The notes under the pieces were generated by a model. The model made no database searches. It was not told the DNA's origin and saw only the letters and a program-made list of their open reading frames with translations. Below, in pieces: positions 6,931 through 14,870 of a stretch of DNA of 16,429 nt. The position numbers were made by a program, and so were the translations under genes. How positions within the stretch are numbered: the stretch's first letter is position 1; each line of letters begins with the position of its first letter. The stretch comes from Prevotellaceae bacterium UBA1746 (GTDB lineage: Bacteria; Bacteroidota; Bacteroidia; Bacteroidales; Bacteroidaceae), in assembly GCA_002314875.1 (NCBI GenBank), contig DCHS01000054.1, positions 2,089-18,517 on the forward strand, read 5' to 3'.

Positions 6931-7695
6931 ATGGGAAAAATCATCGCTATCGCCAACCAAAAAGGTGGTGTCGGAAAAACTACCACCTCGATGAACCTTT
7001 CCGCCTCTCTCGCAACGCTTGGCAAAAAGGTTCTACTCGTCGACTGTGACCCTCAGGCCAATGCCTCCAGTGGTATCGGCGTTGACGTCGGCCAGATCGA
7101 CTGCTCGGTCTATGAGGCCATGGTCGGTATTAAGGATGTTCGCGAAACCATTTATACCACCGATGTCGAAAATCTCGACGTCGTACCATCACATGTCAAC
7201 CTTACCGGTGCAGACATTGAACTTATGGAGTTTGAAAAACGCGAATATGTCGTACAGAAGATGCTCGATGTCGTACTCAAGGATTACGACTACATCATCA
7301 TCGACTGTTCTCCTTCTTTAGGTCTTATCACCGTCAATGCACTTGTTGCCGCCAACTCGGTCATCATCCCCGTTCAGTGTGAATATTTCGCTCTCGAGGG
7401 TATCAGCCAGTTGTTGAACACCATCCGAATGATCAAGAAAAAGCTGAACCCACAACTCGAAATCGAAGGTTTCCTACTCACGATGTACGACCGCCGTCTC
7501 CGTCTGGCCAACCAGATCTACGACGAGGTAAAGCGCCATTTCCAGGAACTTGTTTTCAAGACGGTCATCCAGCGCAACGTAAAGCTTTCGGAGGCTCCTT
7601 CTCATGGTGTCCCCGCCATCCTTTACGACCCCGAGAGTATCGGTGCCATCAACCACTTGGCGCTTGCTCGCGAAATCATTGAAAAAAACAAATAA
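6931..7695 (+). CDS. parA: Chromosome-partitioning ATPase ParA (Soj)
   Basis: This 254-residue protein has the typical length of chromosomal ParA. The deviant Walker A box KGGVGKTT is at 11-18, with both the signature lysine K11 and K16. The Walker A' motif VLLVDCDPQANAS is at 34-46 and Walker B YIIIDCSPSLG at 121-131. The C-terminal part has PVQCEYFALEGISQL and VIQRNVKLSEAPSHG, hallmarks of the Soj group. ParA dimerises with ATP, binds the nucleoid non-specifically and is released by ParB, which moves the replication origins apart. It is the first gene of the probable operon and sits 10 nt before parB. No N-terminal DNA-binding domain is present, so it is unlikely to repress its own promoter directly as plasmid type Ia ParA does. 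Confidence 0.97.
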   Translation: MGKIIAIANQKGGVGKTTTSMNLSASLATLGKKVLLVDCDPQANASSGIGVDVGQIDCSVYEAMVGIKDVRETIYTTDVENLDVVPSHVNLTGADIELMEFEKREYVVQKMLDVVLKDYDYIIIDCSPSLGLITVNALVAANSVIIPVQCEYFALEGISQLLNTIRMIKKKLNPQLEIEGFLLTMYDRRLRLANQIYDEVKRHFQELVFKTVIQRNVKLSEAPSHGVPAILYDPESIGAINHLALAREIIEKNK

Positions 7696-7705
7696 CTAGC
7701 AATCA

Positions 7706-8593
7706 ATGGCAGTACGCAAAAAATACACTTCCGGTCTTGGCCGCGGCCTTGACGCTCTCATCTCTACAGGTGAGGTGCATGTCAGCGGTTCTTCCAGCAT
7801 CAACGAAGTGGACATTACGCTGATTAAGGCAAACCCTAACCAGCCCCGCCGCGAGTTTGACCCTGAGGCTCTCGAAGAGCTTGCTGAAAGCATTCGCCAG
7901 ATTGGTATCATCCAGCCCGTCACCCTTCGCAAGATGGAGGATGACACTTACCAGATCATCGCCGGAGAACGCCGTTGGCGCGCCAGCCAGATGGCAGGTC
8001 TCAAAACCATTCCCGCCTATGTCCGCACCGCTGACGACGAGAAGATGATGCAGATGGCGCTCGTTGAGAACATCCAGCGTGAAGATCTCAACGCCATCGA
8101 AATCGCTTTGGCTTATCAGAATCTCATCGAACAGTATAACCTGACGCAGGACGCGCTTTCTGAAAAGGTAGGCAAGAAGCGTGCAACAATCGCTAACTAC
8201 CTTCGTCTTCTCAAACTTCCCGCCACGGTTCAGATGGCGCTCCAGAAGCGTGAGATGGACCAAGGTCATGCCCGTGCGCTCCTCGGTCTTGAACAGCCGA
8301 CCCAACAGGTGAAACTCTTCAAGGAAATTCAGAAGAAGGGCTACTCAGTCCGTCAGGTTGAGGATATTGTAAAAGCCATCAACAACGGCGAGACTCCAAA
8401 GCCCGGAGCAAAGGGTGCAAGCAGCAAGAAGACGCTCCCCGAAGAATATGCTCCTCTCCGCGACCGTCTTTCTTCCTTCTTCAACACCAAGGTCCAGATG
8501 ACCTGTTCTGGCGGTAAGGGTAATATCACCATTCCCTTTGCCACAGAAGAAGAACTCGAGCACATCATCGCTTTGCTCGACAAACTCAGATAG
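7706..8593 (+). CDS. parB: Chromosome-partitioning protein ParB (Spo0J)
   Basis: This 295-residue protein begins with the conserved GLGRGLDALI (10-19), the region by which ParB stimulates ParA. The CTP-binding N-domain follows with PNQPRR (44-49), GERRWRAS (87-94) and ENIQRE (121-126), the three boxes that contact CTP in this family. A helix-turn-helix (TQDALSEKVGKKRATIANYLRLLKL, about 147-171) binds parS. A lysine-rich linker (about 229-243) leads to a C-terminal dimerisation domain. ParB loads at parS, slides as a CTP clamp, recruits SMC and triggers ParA. I saw no CACGTG-centred parS-like palindrome in the window, so its sites are probably elsewhere near the origin. The stop codon is 44 nt before the next start. 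Confidence 0.97.
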   Translation: MAVRKKYTSGLGRGLDALISTGEVHVSGSSSINEVDITLIKANPNQPRREFDPEALEELAESIRQIGIIQPVTLRKMEDDTYQIIAGERRWRASQMAGLKTIPAYVRTADDEKMMQMALVENIQREDLNAIEIALAYQNLIEQYNLTQDALSEKVGKKRATIANYLRLLKLPATVQMALQKREMDQGHARALLGLEQPTQQVKLFKEIQKKGYSVRQVEDIVKAINNGETPKPGAKGASSKKTLPEEYAPLRDRLSSFFNTKVQMTCSGGKGNITIPFATEEELEHIIALLDKLR

Positions 8594-8637
8594 TCAGATT
8601 CCATCCCCCGTTAGGATTTGACACAAACACTCCAAAC

Positions 8638-9411
8638 TTGACTATTTCCCTAAAACATACGCATACACTGGTGCTGCTCATCATCATGATGGTAGCACCA
8701 TTAGGTGTTTTTGCCCAAAACGGCCTCCCCGACACCATTCAGGTTTCGGAACACGGCCGTATTATTGCCCACGATAGCATTTCTGTTGCTCCGCAGGGCG
8801 ATTTTGTTGGTGCAGGAAGTGCCGTCAGAGAAACATCTTTCGCAGACTCCACCTCTCGTATGCCCCTTGCTGTAACCTCGACCGACAAGAAAATGCTCCG
8901 TGCAAAGCGTGAGCATAAGATTTTCGCTCCCGACCCCCAGAGAGCACTCTGGCTCAGTTTCGTCGTTCCCGGCGGTGGCCAGATTTACAACCGCAAGTAT
9001 TGGAAACTCCCCATTTTCTATGGCGGTTTCCTCGGCTGTATGTACGCATTTACCTGGAACCAGCAAATGTATATGGACTACTCGCAGGCCTATCTGGATA
9101 TTATGGATGACAATCCAGATACCCATAGTTATCTCACGATGTTCCCCTCGAGTTATGAGATTGACAAGAATGTCAGTCGCTATCAGACACTGTTCAAGAA
9201 CCGTAAGGACCGCTTCCGTCGTTACCGCGACCTCTCGGCCTTCTGTTTTATCGGCGTCTATCTCCTTTCCGTCGTGGATGCTTATGTCGATGCCCAGTTA
9301 TCGGTTTTCGACATTACCCCCGATCTTTCCCTACATGTATCACCGGCCGTTCTGGATAGTCCCAACAACCGCTATGGAAGTTACGGACTTGGTGCTACAT
9401 TCAATTTCTAA
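8638..9411 (+). CDS. DUF5683 membrane protein, TTG start
   Basis: This 257-residue protein of unknown function belongs to the family conserved between parB and mltD in Bacteroidetes. It has an N-terminal signal or anchor (residues ~11-26, LVLLIIMMVAPLGVFA), a variable region, then the conserved core from ~95: FAPDPQRALWLSFVVPGGGQIYNRKYWKLP. Hydrophobic segments lie at about 124-139 and 201-215, the latter running into SVVDAYVDAQL. The protein ends in YGLGATFNF. TTG at 8638 is the first usable start after an in-frame stop at 8521 and gives a signal peptide with a charged start (K6). ATG 8686 (residue 17) would cut the signal in half. The conserved position beside parAB and a lytic transglycosylase suggests an envelope role, but no activity is known. 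Confidence 0.85.
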   Translation: MTISLKHTHTLVLLIIMMVAPLGVFAQNGLPDTIQVSEHGRIIAHDSISVAPQGDFVGAGSAVRETSFADSTSRMPLAVTSTDKKMLRAKREHKIFAPDPQRALWLSFVVPGGGQIYNRKYWKLPIFYGGFLGCMYAFTWNQQMYMDYSQAYLDIMDDNPDTHSYLTMFPSSYEIDKNVSRYQTLFKNRKDRFRRYRDLSAFCFIGVYLLSVVDAYVDAQLSVFDITPDLSLHVSPAVLDSPNNRYGSYGLGATFNF

Positions 9412-9444
9412 GAAATCACATCGCACAAATATCAATATTATCTC

Positions 9445-11037
9445 ATGAAAAAAATCTTTTATATCATCCTTTCCCTTTCACTCTGTACAGCGGGAATAGG
9501 CACTGCCGCCCATTTCTCGCCCTCAGCCTTGGACCTCACTGCGGTTAACGATACCATTGATCCTGCCGACAGTGACACCCTCGATGAAGAGGACGAGGAT
9601 GAATATGATGACGAAGAAGACGAAGAAGAAAATGAAGACGAATTCGGCGACTATACCCCCGAGGGTGAAGACGAGTTCGGAGAAATGCTTTCAGACAATG
9701 ATACCATCACCGTGGTAAACGACGAGGAAACTGCCGTTAATGACACCATTTCCGATAGCGAGCTTCCTGAAGGTATGCTCATCGACGTCGATCAGGAAAT
9801 GAAGGAGTGGAATGCCCAGCAGTATCTTTCAACCGATTCTACCATTGTTGTAACAGATAAGGGCCTTATGACGGACGAAGAATACATAGCTCGTCTCCGT
9901 CGTATCCCCGCTGTCATGGAAATGCCTTACAACGATGTTGTCCGCCAGTATATCGAAAAGTACACGACTCGTCTGAGACGCTCTGTAAGTTACATGCTTG
10001 GCGCACAGAATTTCTACATTCCCATTTTCGAGGATGCTTTGGAAGCAGAAAGTCTTCCTCTAGAACTTCGTTATCTCCCCATCATCGAGAGCGCTCTTGA
10101 TCCCACCGCAACCAGTCGTGTTGGTGCTGCCGGTCTCTGGCAGTTCATGCCCTCAACGGCTAAGTCTCTGGGACTTGAAACCAACAGCCTCGTTGACGAG
10201 CGCCGTGACGTCATCAAATCCAGCCAGGCTGCTGCCAAGTATTTCAAGCAACTATATAGCCGTTTCGGCGACTGGACACTTGTAATTGCCGCTTACAACT
10301 GCGGTCCTACCAATGTTCAAAAGGCTATTGAACGCGCTGGCGGCAGTACAGACTACTGGCAGATCTATCCCTATCTCCCTCGCGAGACCCGTGGCTATGT
10401 TCCTGCTTTCATCGCAGCAAACTACGCCATGTACTATTACTGCGAGCATGGCATCATTCCTATGCAGGCCAAACTCCCGCTTGAAAGCGATACCGTAGTC
10501 GTAAGTCGCGACCTCCACTTCCAGCAGGTTGTTGACCTCTGCGGTGTTGATATGGATCAGGTAAAGGCCCTCAACCCCCAGTACCGTCGTGACATCGTTC
10601 CCGGTTACTGGAAACCCTGCGCGATTCGTCTTCCCATGGATGCAGTCAGTAAATTCATTCAGTGGGGTGACAGTATCTACAACTACAAAGCGAGCGAACT
10701 TCTTCCCCGCCGTTCCGTTGCTGCTGTAAACGATACTTATGTTCCCGCTGTACAAAAAACCCAGACTCGCAGTTATGACAGAGGCCGCTCTGACTATCGT
10801 TCCTCAAAGAGTTACTCCAGCAAATCTAAGAATTCCCGCAATTCAAAGAACTCCAAGTCCAAGTCTAAGTCTAGCTCCAAGAGCAAGAAGGAACGCACTT
10901 CTAACGTAACCATCAAGAAGGGTGATACGCTGGAAAGCATCGCACGTCGTAATGGTACCACCGTTGCAAAACTCAAGAAGATCAATGGTATCAAGGGCGA
11001 CAACATCCGCGAAGGCAAGAAGCTCAAAGTAAAGTAA
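9445..11037 (+). CDS. mltD: MltD-like membrane-bound lytic murein transglycosylase with LysM
   Basis: This 530-residue enzyme should cut the MurNAc-GlcNAc bond of peptidoglycan to form anhydro ends, acting in the periplasm. It has a signal peptide (1 to ~22). A very acidic segment follows (about 47-67, mostly D and E). The SLT catalytic domain spans ~170-330 with LPIIESALDP (catalytic Glu215), GLWQFMPST (230-238), AAYNCG (282-287) and LPRETRGYVPAF. A degenerate LysM-like stretch lies at ~347-397, then a basic Ser/Lys/Arg linker (about 441-485), and a LysM domain closes the protein (487-530, IKKGDTLESIARRNGTTVAK). The short AVNDT motif occurs three times, at residues 33, 97 and 427. Cysteine 14 is in the signal but does not form a good lipobox, so lipidation is doubtful. 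The start is 33 nt after DUF5683. Confidence 0.93.
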   Translation: MKKIFYIILSLSLCTAGIGTAAHFSPSALDLTAVNDTIDPADSDTLDEEDEDEYDDEEDEEENEDEFGDYTPEGEDEFGEMLSDNDTITVVNDEETAVNDTISDSELPEGMLIDVDQEMKEWNAQQYLSTDSTIVVTDKGLMTDEEYIARLRRIPAVMEMPYNDVVRQYIEKYTTRLRRSVSYMLGAQNFYIPIFEDALEAESLPLELRYLPIIESALDPTATSRVGAAGLWQFMPSTAKSLGLETNSLVDERRDVIKSSQAAAKYFKQLYSRFGDWTLVIAAYNCGPTNVQKAIERAGGSTDYWQIYPYLPRETRGYVPAFIAANYAMYYYCEHGIIPMQAKLPLESDTVVVSRDLHFQQVVDLCGVDMDQVKALNPQYRRDIVPGYWKPCAIRLPMDAVSKFIQWGDSIYNYKASELLPRRSVAAVNDTYVPAVQKTQTRSYDRGRSDYRSSKSYSSKSKNSRNSKNSKSKSKSSSKSKKERTSNVTIKKGDTLESIARRNGTTVAKLKKINGIKGDNIREGKKLKVK

Positions 11038-11107
11038 TTTGATCAAGACCTATTGACTTTACTTAGCTTTTTGCGAATAAACCTATTATCTTCAAATCGT
11101 CCCCATC

Positions 11108-13369
11108 ATGGACAGTAAACCACTTACAACTCAGGAACAACACGATGAAGAGTTGATTCAGGCAGCATTTGAGCGTTTGAAGGAGAGCTATATGAGCTCC
11201 AACCATCGTGGAAAAATCGACTTAATCACCAAGGCATTCAATTTTGCCAAAGCCGCTCATAAAGGTGTTCGTCGAAGAAGTGGAGAGCCTTATATTCTCC
11301 ATCCCCTTGCAGTTGCTCTAGTCTGCTGCGAGGAGATTGGTCTGGGTAGCACAACCATCTGTGCCGCACTCCTCCATGATGTGGTTGAAGATACAGAATA
11401 TACCCGAGACGACATTGCCAATATCTTTGGCGAAAAGGTAGCAAATATTGTTGAAGGTGTAACGAAAGTCGGCGGTGGAATCTTTGCTGACCGTGGCAGT
11501 ACGCAGGCAGAAACTTTCAAGAAGATACTTCTTACGATGAGCGATGATATCCGCGTCATCCTCGTCAAGATTGCCGACCGTCTCCACAATATGCGTACGC
11601 TGGCCTCCATGCCTCAGCATAAGCAGATGAAGATTGTTGGCGAAACCCTTTTCATCTATGCTCCCCTCGCAGATCGTCTGGGCCTGAACCGTATTAAAAC
11701 GGAACTCGAGAATTTGTCTTTCAAGTACGAACATCCCGAGGAACTCAAGATGATTCAGCAGAATCTTCGTGACTCTCAGTTGGAGCGCGACGACGCCATC
11801 AAAGACTTTACACCTGCCATCTGCGAAGCGCTCGACAAGATGGGTGTGGATTATACCATAAAAGCCCGTATCAAGAGTCCCTACTCTATCTGGCAGAAGA
11901 TGGTACGAAAAAAGGTTTCTTTCCAGGAAGTCTTTGACATCCTTGCCATCCGTATTGTTTTCAAGCCGAAAGACCGCAAACAGGAAATTGCAGAGAGTTA
12001 TGCGATCTATGCAGCCCTAACTCAGATCTATACCCCTCATCCCACTCGTTTCCGCGACTGGCTCGCTGTTCCCAAAGCGAACGGCTATCAGGCTCTCCAT
12101 AATACCTTTATGTCTAAACAAGGTAAATGGATTGAGGTACAGATTCGAAGTGACCGTATGGACGACATTGCGGAACAAGGTTTTGCGGCACATTGGAAAT
12201 ACAAAGACGATGGTGCTGCCTACGACGAGCACGAACTGGATTCATGGGTTAACAGCATCAAGCAGATTCTTGACGACCCGCAGCCGGATACGCTAGACTT
12301 GCTTGATACCATCAAGTTGAACCTCTTCGTTTCCGAAATCAATGTATTCTCACCAAAGGGCGATATACTCACACTCCCACAAGGTGCCAGTGTGCTGGAC
12401 TTCGCTTTCGCCATCCATACCGTTGTAGGAAGTCACTGTATGAGTGCGAAGGTCAATCATCGCCTCGTTCCGCTCAGTCATCATCTGCAGAGCGGTGATC
12501 AGGTGGATATTATTACCGGAAACGATAACAATATCCAGCCAGACTGGCTGGAATTTGCTCAAACCGCCAAGGCAAAGAGTAAGATTGCTGCCTATCTCCG
12601 CCGTCAGGACCGCGAGAAGCAACACCAGGGAGAAGATATGGTTCGTGAATTCCTCGCTAAAAATGAATTCGAGGCAAACAACTCCCATATCAACAAACTC
12701 TATACTTTCCACAACTTTACCCGCCCCGATGAACTCTACCTTGCAGTAGGAAAGGGAATGGTATCTTTGGGAGAGGCTGACCTCGCCCATCTGAAAGGAA
12801 AGAAGTTCCGTCCTCGCAAAAAGGGCTGGCGACGTTTCGTTCCCTTTATTAAAGGAAACAGCAGCGATGACATTCAGCATATCGAGGGTTCCGTTGAAGA
12901 ATTCATCAAGAACATCAATCGCTCGAAAACACTCCTCCTTAACGAGGAAACTCTCGAGAAATGCACCATCTGCCCTCATTGCCACCCCATTCCAGGCGAC
13001 GAGGCGCTAGGCTTTATTAACCAATCTACACATCAGTTGGAAATCCACCGACGTGACTGTGATGTTGCCATGAAACACAAAATCAGTTTCGGAAAAGACA
13101 TCATCGCCGTTGATTGGGAAACCCACCGCCGGGAGTACTTTGACTCCTATATATATTTAGAAGGACGCGATGCGCAAGGCGTTCTGCAAAGTATCGCCAA
13201 TGTCCTCACCACCTTCCAGCAATATCTCCTCCGCAGCATCAGTCTGCAATCGAAGGATGGTATTTTCGAAGGGGAAATGGTGATCAGCGTCTTCGATATT
13301 CAGGATGTCACAATCATCTGCAACCAACTCATGCAGATTGACCAGGTGACCAAAGCCGTTCGGAAATAA
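11108..13369 (+). CDS. rel: Bifunctional (p)ppGpp synthetase/hydrolase, RelA/SpoT (Rel) family
   Basis: This 753-residue long RSH protein makes and degrades the stringent-response alarmone. The HD hydrolase domain (about 45-200) keeps HPLAVA (65-70), HDVVED (90-95) and KIADRLHNMRTL, so it is probably active. The synthetase domain (about 240-365) has D277 (FDILAIRIVF), Y327 in NGYQALH and E343 in EVQIRS. RFRD at 314-317 is a K-to-R form of the RXKD motif of bifunctional enzymes and is unlike the EXDD of synthetase-only RelA. A TGS domain (about 405-470), a helical region, a zinc-finger domain (about 619-651: CPHCHPIPGD and HRRDC) and an ACT domain (about 676-753) follow. In the zinc finger the usual CC pair reads HC. 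It is the last gene of the par operon. A 70-nt gap precedes it, and I see no convincing terminator after it. Confidence 0.95.
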   Translation: MDSKPLTTQEQHDEELIQAAFERLKESYMSSNHRGKIDLITKAFNFAKAAHKGVRRRSGEPYILHPLAVALVCCEEIGLGSTTICAALLHDVVEDTEYTRDDIANIFGEKVANIVEGVTKVGGGIFADRGSTQAETFKKILLTMSDDIRVILVKIADRLHNMRTLASMPQHKQMKIVGETLFIYAPLADRLGLNRIKTELENLSFKYEHPEELKMIQQNLRDSQLERDDAIKDFTPAICEALDKMGVDYTIKARIKSPYSIWQKMVRKKVSFQEVFDILAIRIVFKPKDRKQEIAESYAIYAALTQIYTPHPTRFRDWLAVPKANGYQALHNTFMSKQGKWIEVQIRSDRMDDIAEQGFAAHWKYKDDGAAYDEHELDSWVNSIKQILDDPQPDTLDLLDTIKLNLFVSEINVFSPKGDILTLPQGASVLDFAFAIHTVVGSHCMSAKVNHRLVPLSHHLQSGDQVDIITGNDNNIQPDWLEFAQTAKAKSKIAAYLRRQDREKQHQGEDMVREFLAKNEFEANNSHINKLYTFHNFTRPDELYLAVGKGMVSLGEADLAHLKGKKFRPRKKGWRRFVPFIKGNSSDDIQHIEGSVEEFIKNINRSKTLLLNEETLEKCTICPHCHPIPGDEALGFINQSTHQLEIHRRDCDVAMKHKISFGKDIIAVDWETHRREYFDSYIYLEGRDAQGVLQSIANVLTTFQQYLLRSISLQSKDGIFEGEMVISVFDIQDVTIICNQLMQIDQVTKAVRK

Positions 13370-13416
13370 AAAAATTTTACCGTTTTATCGGCCAAATAAG
13401 TTTTGCTAACAAAAAT

Positions 13417-13447
13417 TGCCAAAATATCCAGTTTTCTACCGATTTTG
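13417..13447. repeat. Intergenic module, copy B (TGCCAAAATAT-N5-TTTCTACCGATTTTG)
   Basis: The two halves, 13417-13427 and 13433-13447, match copy A at 6436-6467 base for base; only the gap between them differs. Copy B ends 54 nt before the -33 element of the AAA-protein promoter and faces that gene, whereas copy A faces away from susC. Confidence 0.75.
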
Positions 13448-13470
13448 TAGTCTAAGGGGGTGCAAAATGT

Positions 13471-13491
13471 AGATTTTTTGCAGATTTTTTG
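13471..13491. repeat. Two copies of AGATTTTTTG spaced 11 bp apart
   Basis: AGATTTTTTG occurs at 13471-13480 and 13482-13491, just upstream of the -33 element. The T-tracts are therefore phased near one helical turn, like the 11-bp repeat beside module copy A. Confidence 0.65.
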
Positions 13492-13501
13492 ATATTTGTA
13501 G

Positions 13502-13531
13502 TTTGCAATTGAAAAGAATGTTGTAATTTTG
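13502..13531 (+). promoter_or_regulatory. Promoter of the AAA-protein gene
   Basis: TTTG (13502-13505), an 18-nt spacer and TAATTTTG (13524-13531) match the Bacteroidetes promoter pattern. Transcription should start near 13538, leaving a leader of about 80 nt that contains the 6-bp hairpin CCCATC/GATGGG. Confidence 0.75.
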
Positions 13532-13620
13532 CAACGATTTTTTTCGTACCCATCTCAACGGGATGGGAATTATACGAGAATTATTCACTCTTTCAGATTA
13601 GTCAATAAATAATATATATT

Positions 13621-14868
13621 ATGGATTCTTTCGGAGGCGACTTATTGTCAGCAAACAACTTTCAAACAAACAAATCAAGTCTCATGGAGACTTTCTTCCA
13701 ATCGCACTCCTATCAGATTGAGCACACTAATGTTCCCGTTCGTCGTGCCCTGATGGACTCCATCGATTGGAGCTACCGTCTCATCGGCATCCGTGGTCCC
13801 CGCGGTGTCGGCCGTACCTCTTTCCTGTTGCAGTACGCTAAGGAAAATTTCCAGCCCCGTCTGCGTCAGTGTCTCTACATCAACATGAACTCGTTCTACT
13901 TCCAGGGCCGCAAGCTCGTGGATTTTGCCGGTGATTTCGTAAAGTCAGGCGGTCAGGTCCTTCTTGTGGACCAGGCTTTCAAAATCCCCAACTGGAGAGA
14001 GCAGCTCATTGAATGCTACGAAAAGTATCCCTATCTCCGTATCGTTTACTCTACCACCTCTGTTCGTGGTGGCGAAAACGATCACACTGAACTCAACAGC
14101 ATTTCCCGTCAGTACTGGCTCCACGGTTTCTCTTTCCGTGAGTTTATCAACCTCCAGACTGGCGAAAACTTCCGCGCTTACAACTTGAAGGAACTCCTTG
14201 AGGATCATCGCACCATCGCTAAGCAGATTCGTGCAAAGGTGAACCCCATGGAACACTTCAATAACTATATCCATCACGGTTATTACCCCTTCTTCCTCGA
14301 AGGTCGTAACTTCACCGAGGCTCTTCTCAAGGCAATGAACATGATGATTGAGGTAGATATCCTCTTCATCAAGCAGATTGAGTTGAAGTACCTCGAGAAG
14401 ATCAAGAAACTCCTCTATCTCCTTGCCATCAGCGAAACTCCCGCTCCCAATGTCAGCAAGCTCGCAGAGGAAATCGGTACCAGCCGTGCTACCGTGATGA
14501 ACTACCTCAAATACCTGGAAGAGGCTCGTCTTATCAACCTTATCTACAAGGAAGGCGAACAGTTCCCCAAAAAGCCCGCTGCTGTGCTTCTGCACAACAC
14601 AAATCTCATCTACTCCATCTACACGCCTAACATCAGCGAACAGCAGACCATGGAGACCTTCTTTGTTAACAGCCTCTGGCGTCATCACACCGTCAACAAG
14701 GGCAAGCGAGATGGTATCTATCGCATCAACAGCAATGTTGACATCTGCGTTTGCGACCGCTATAAGCGCGTGAAGACGGATGCTAACACCATCCTGGGAC
14801 GCTACAACTGTGACCTGGGCCGTGCAGACAATGAGATTCCTCTTTGGCTCTTCGGATTCCTCTTCTAA
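13621..14868 (+). CDS. DUF4143-type AAA family protein with altered Walker motifs
   Basis: This 415-residue protein follows the plan of the AAA_14/DUF4143 ATPases common in Bacteroidetes: N-terminal P-loop domain, the LHGFSFREFINL motif (167-178), a winged helix (about 265-310, VSKLAEEIGTSRATVMNYLKYLEEARLI), and a C-terminal domain ending IPLWLFGFLF. The key residues are changed. Walker A reads GPRGVGRTS (59-67), with Arg65 in place of lysine. Walker B reads QVLLVDQAF (112-120), with Gln118 in place of glutamate. The usual TGSS sensor region reads YSTTS (143-147), and the nuclease-like E-V-G-G-K motif seen in relatives is not recognisable near 375-390. It may bind nucleotide weakly or act as a scaffold. 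Codon use is strongly biased and the promoter is good, so it is probably expressed well. The start could instead be ATG 13684 (residue 22). Its function is unknown. Confidence 0.85.
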   Translation: MDSFGGDLLSANNFQTNKSSLMETFFQSHSYQIEHTNVPVRRALMDSIDWSYRLIGIRGPRGVGRTSFLLQYAKENFQPRLRQCLYINMNSFYFQGRKLVDFAGDFVKSGGQVLLVDQAFKIPNWREQLIECYEKYPYLRIVYSTTSVRGGENDHTELNSISRQYWLHGFSFREFINLQTGENFRAYNLKELLEDHRTIAKQIRAKVNPMEHFNNYIHHGYYPFFLEGRNFTEALLKAMNMMIEVDILFIKQIELKYLEKIKKLLYLLAISETPAPNVSKLAEEIGTSRATVMNYLKYLEEARLINLIYKEGEQFPKKPAAVLLHNTNLIYSIYTPNISEQQTMETFFVNSLWRHHTVNKGKRDGIYRINSNVDICVCDRYKRVKTDANTILGRYNCDLGRADNEIPLWLFGFLF

Positions 14869-14870
14869 TC

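Larger units (their letters stand above)
13370..13620. other. AT-rich intergenic region between rel and the AAA protein
   Basis: These 251 bp contain module copy B (13417-13447), an 11-bp spaced T-tract repeat (13471-13491), the promoter at 13502-13531 and a small leader hairpin CCCATC/GATGGG (13549-13554 with 13562-13567). No strong terminator for rel is visible. The stretch CCGTTTTATCGG just after the stop gives only a 3-bp stem. Confidence 0.6.

Noticed and set aside
6931..8637. Searched in and around parAB for a parS site
   Set aside because: I saw no CACGTG-centred palindrome of the TGTTTCACGTGAAACA kind by eye in the window. A motif scan would be needed to exclude variants.
9475..9490. 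Lipobox at cysteine 14 of the MltD-like protein
   Set aside because: LSLC lacks the small residue before the cysteine and the hydrophobic stretch continues beyond it, so a cleaved signal peptide near residue 22 fits better.
9585..9645. GA-rich low-complexity tract
   Set aside because: It is the coding sequence of the acidic segment of the lytic transglycosylase; the frame is intact on both sides.
11050..11080. Possible promoter before rel (TTGAC, then TAGCTTTTTG)
   Set aside because: The -7 box would need two extra bases compared with TAnnTTTG. Readthrough from the upstream genes explains rel expression adequately.
13370..13394. Possible rel terminator (CCGTTTTATCGG)
   Set aside because: The stem is only three base pairs on the plus strand, with no U-run after it.
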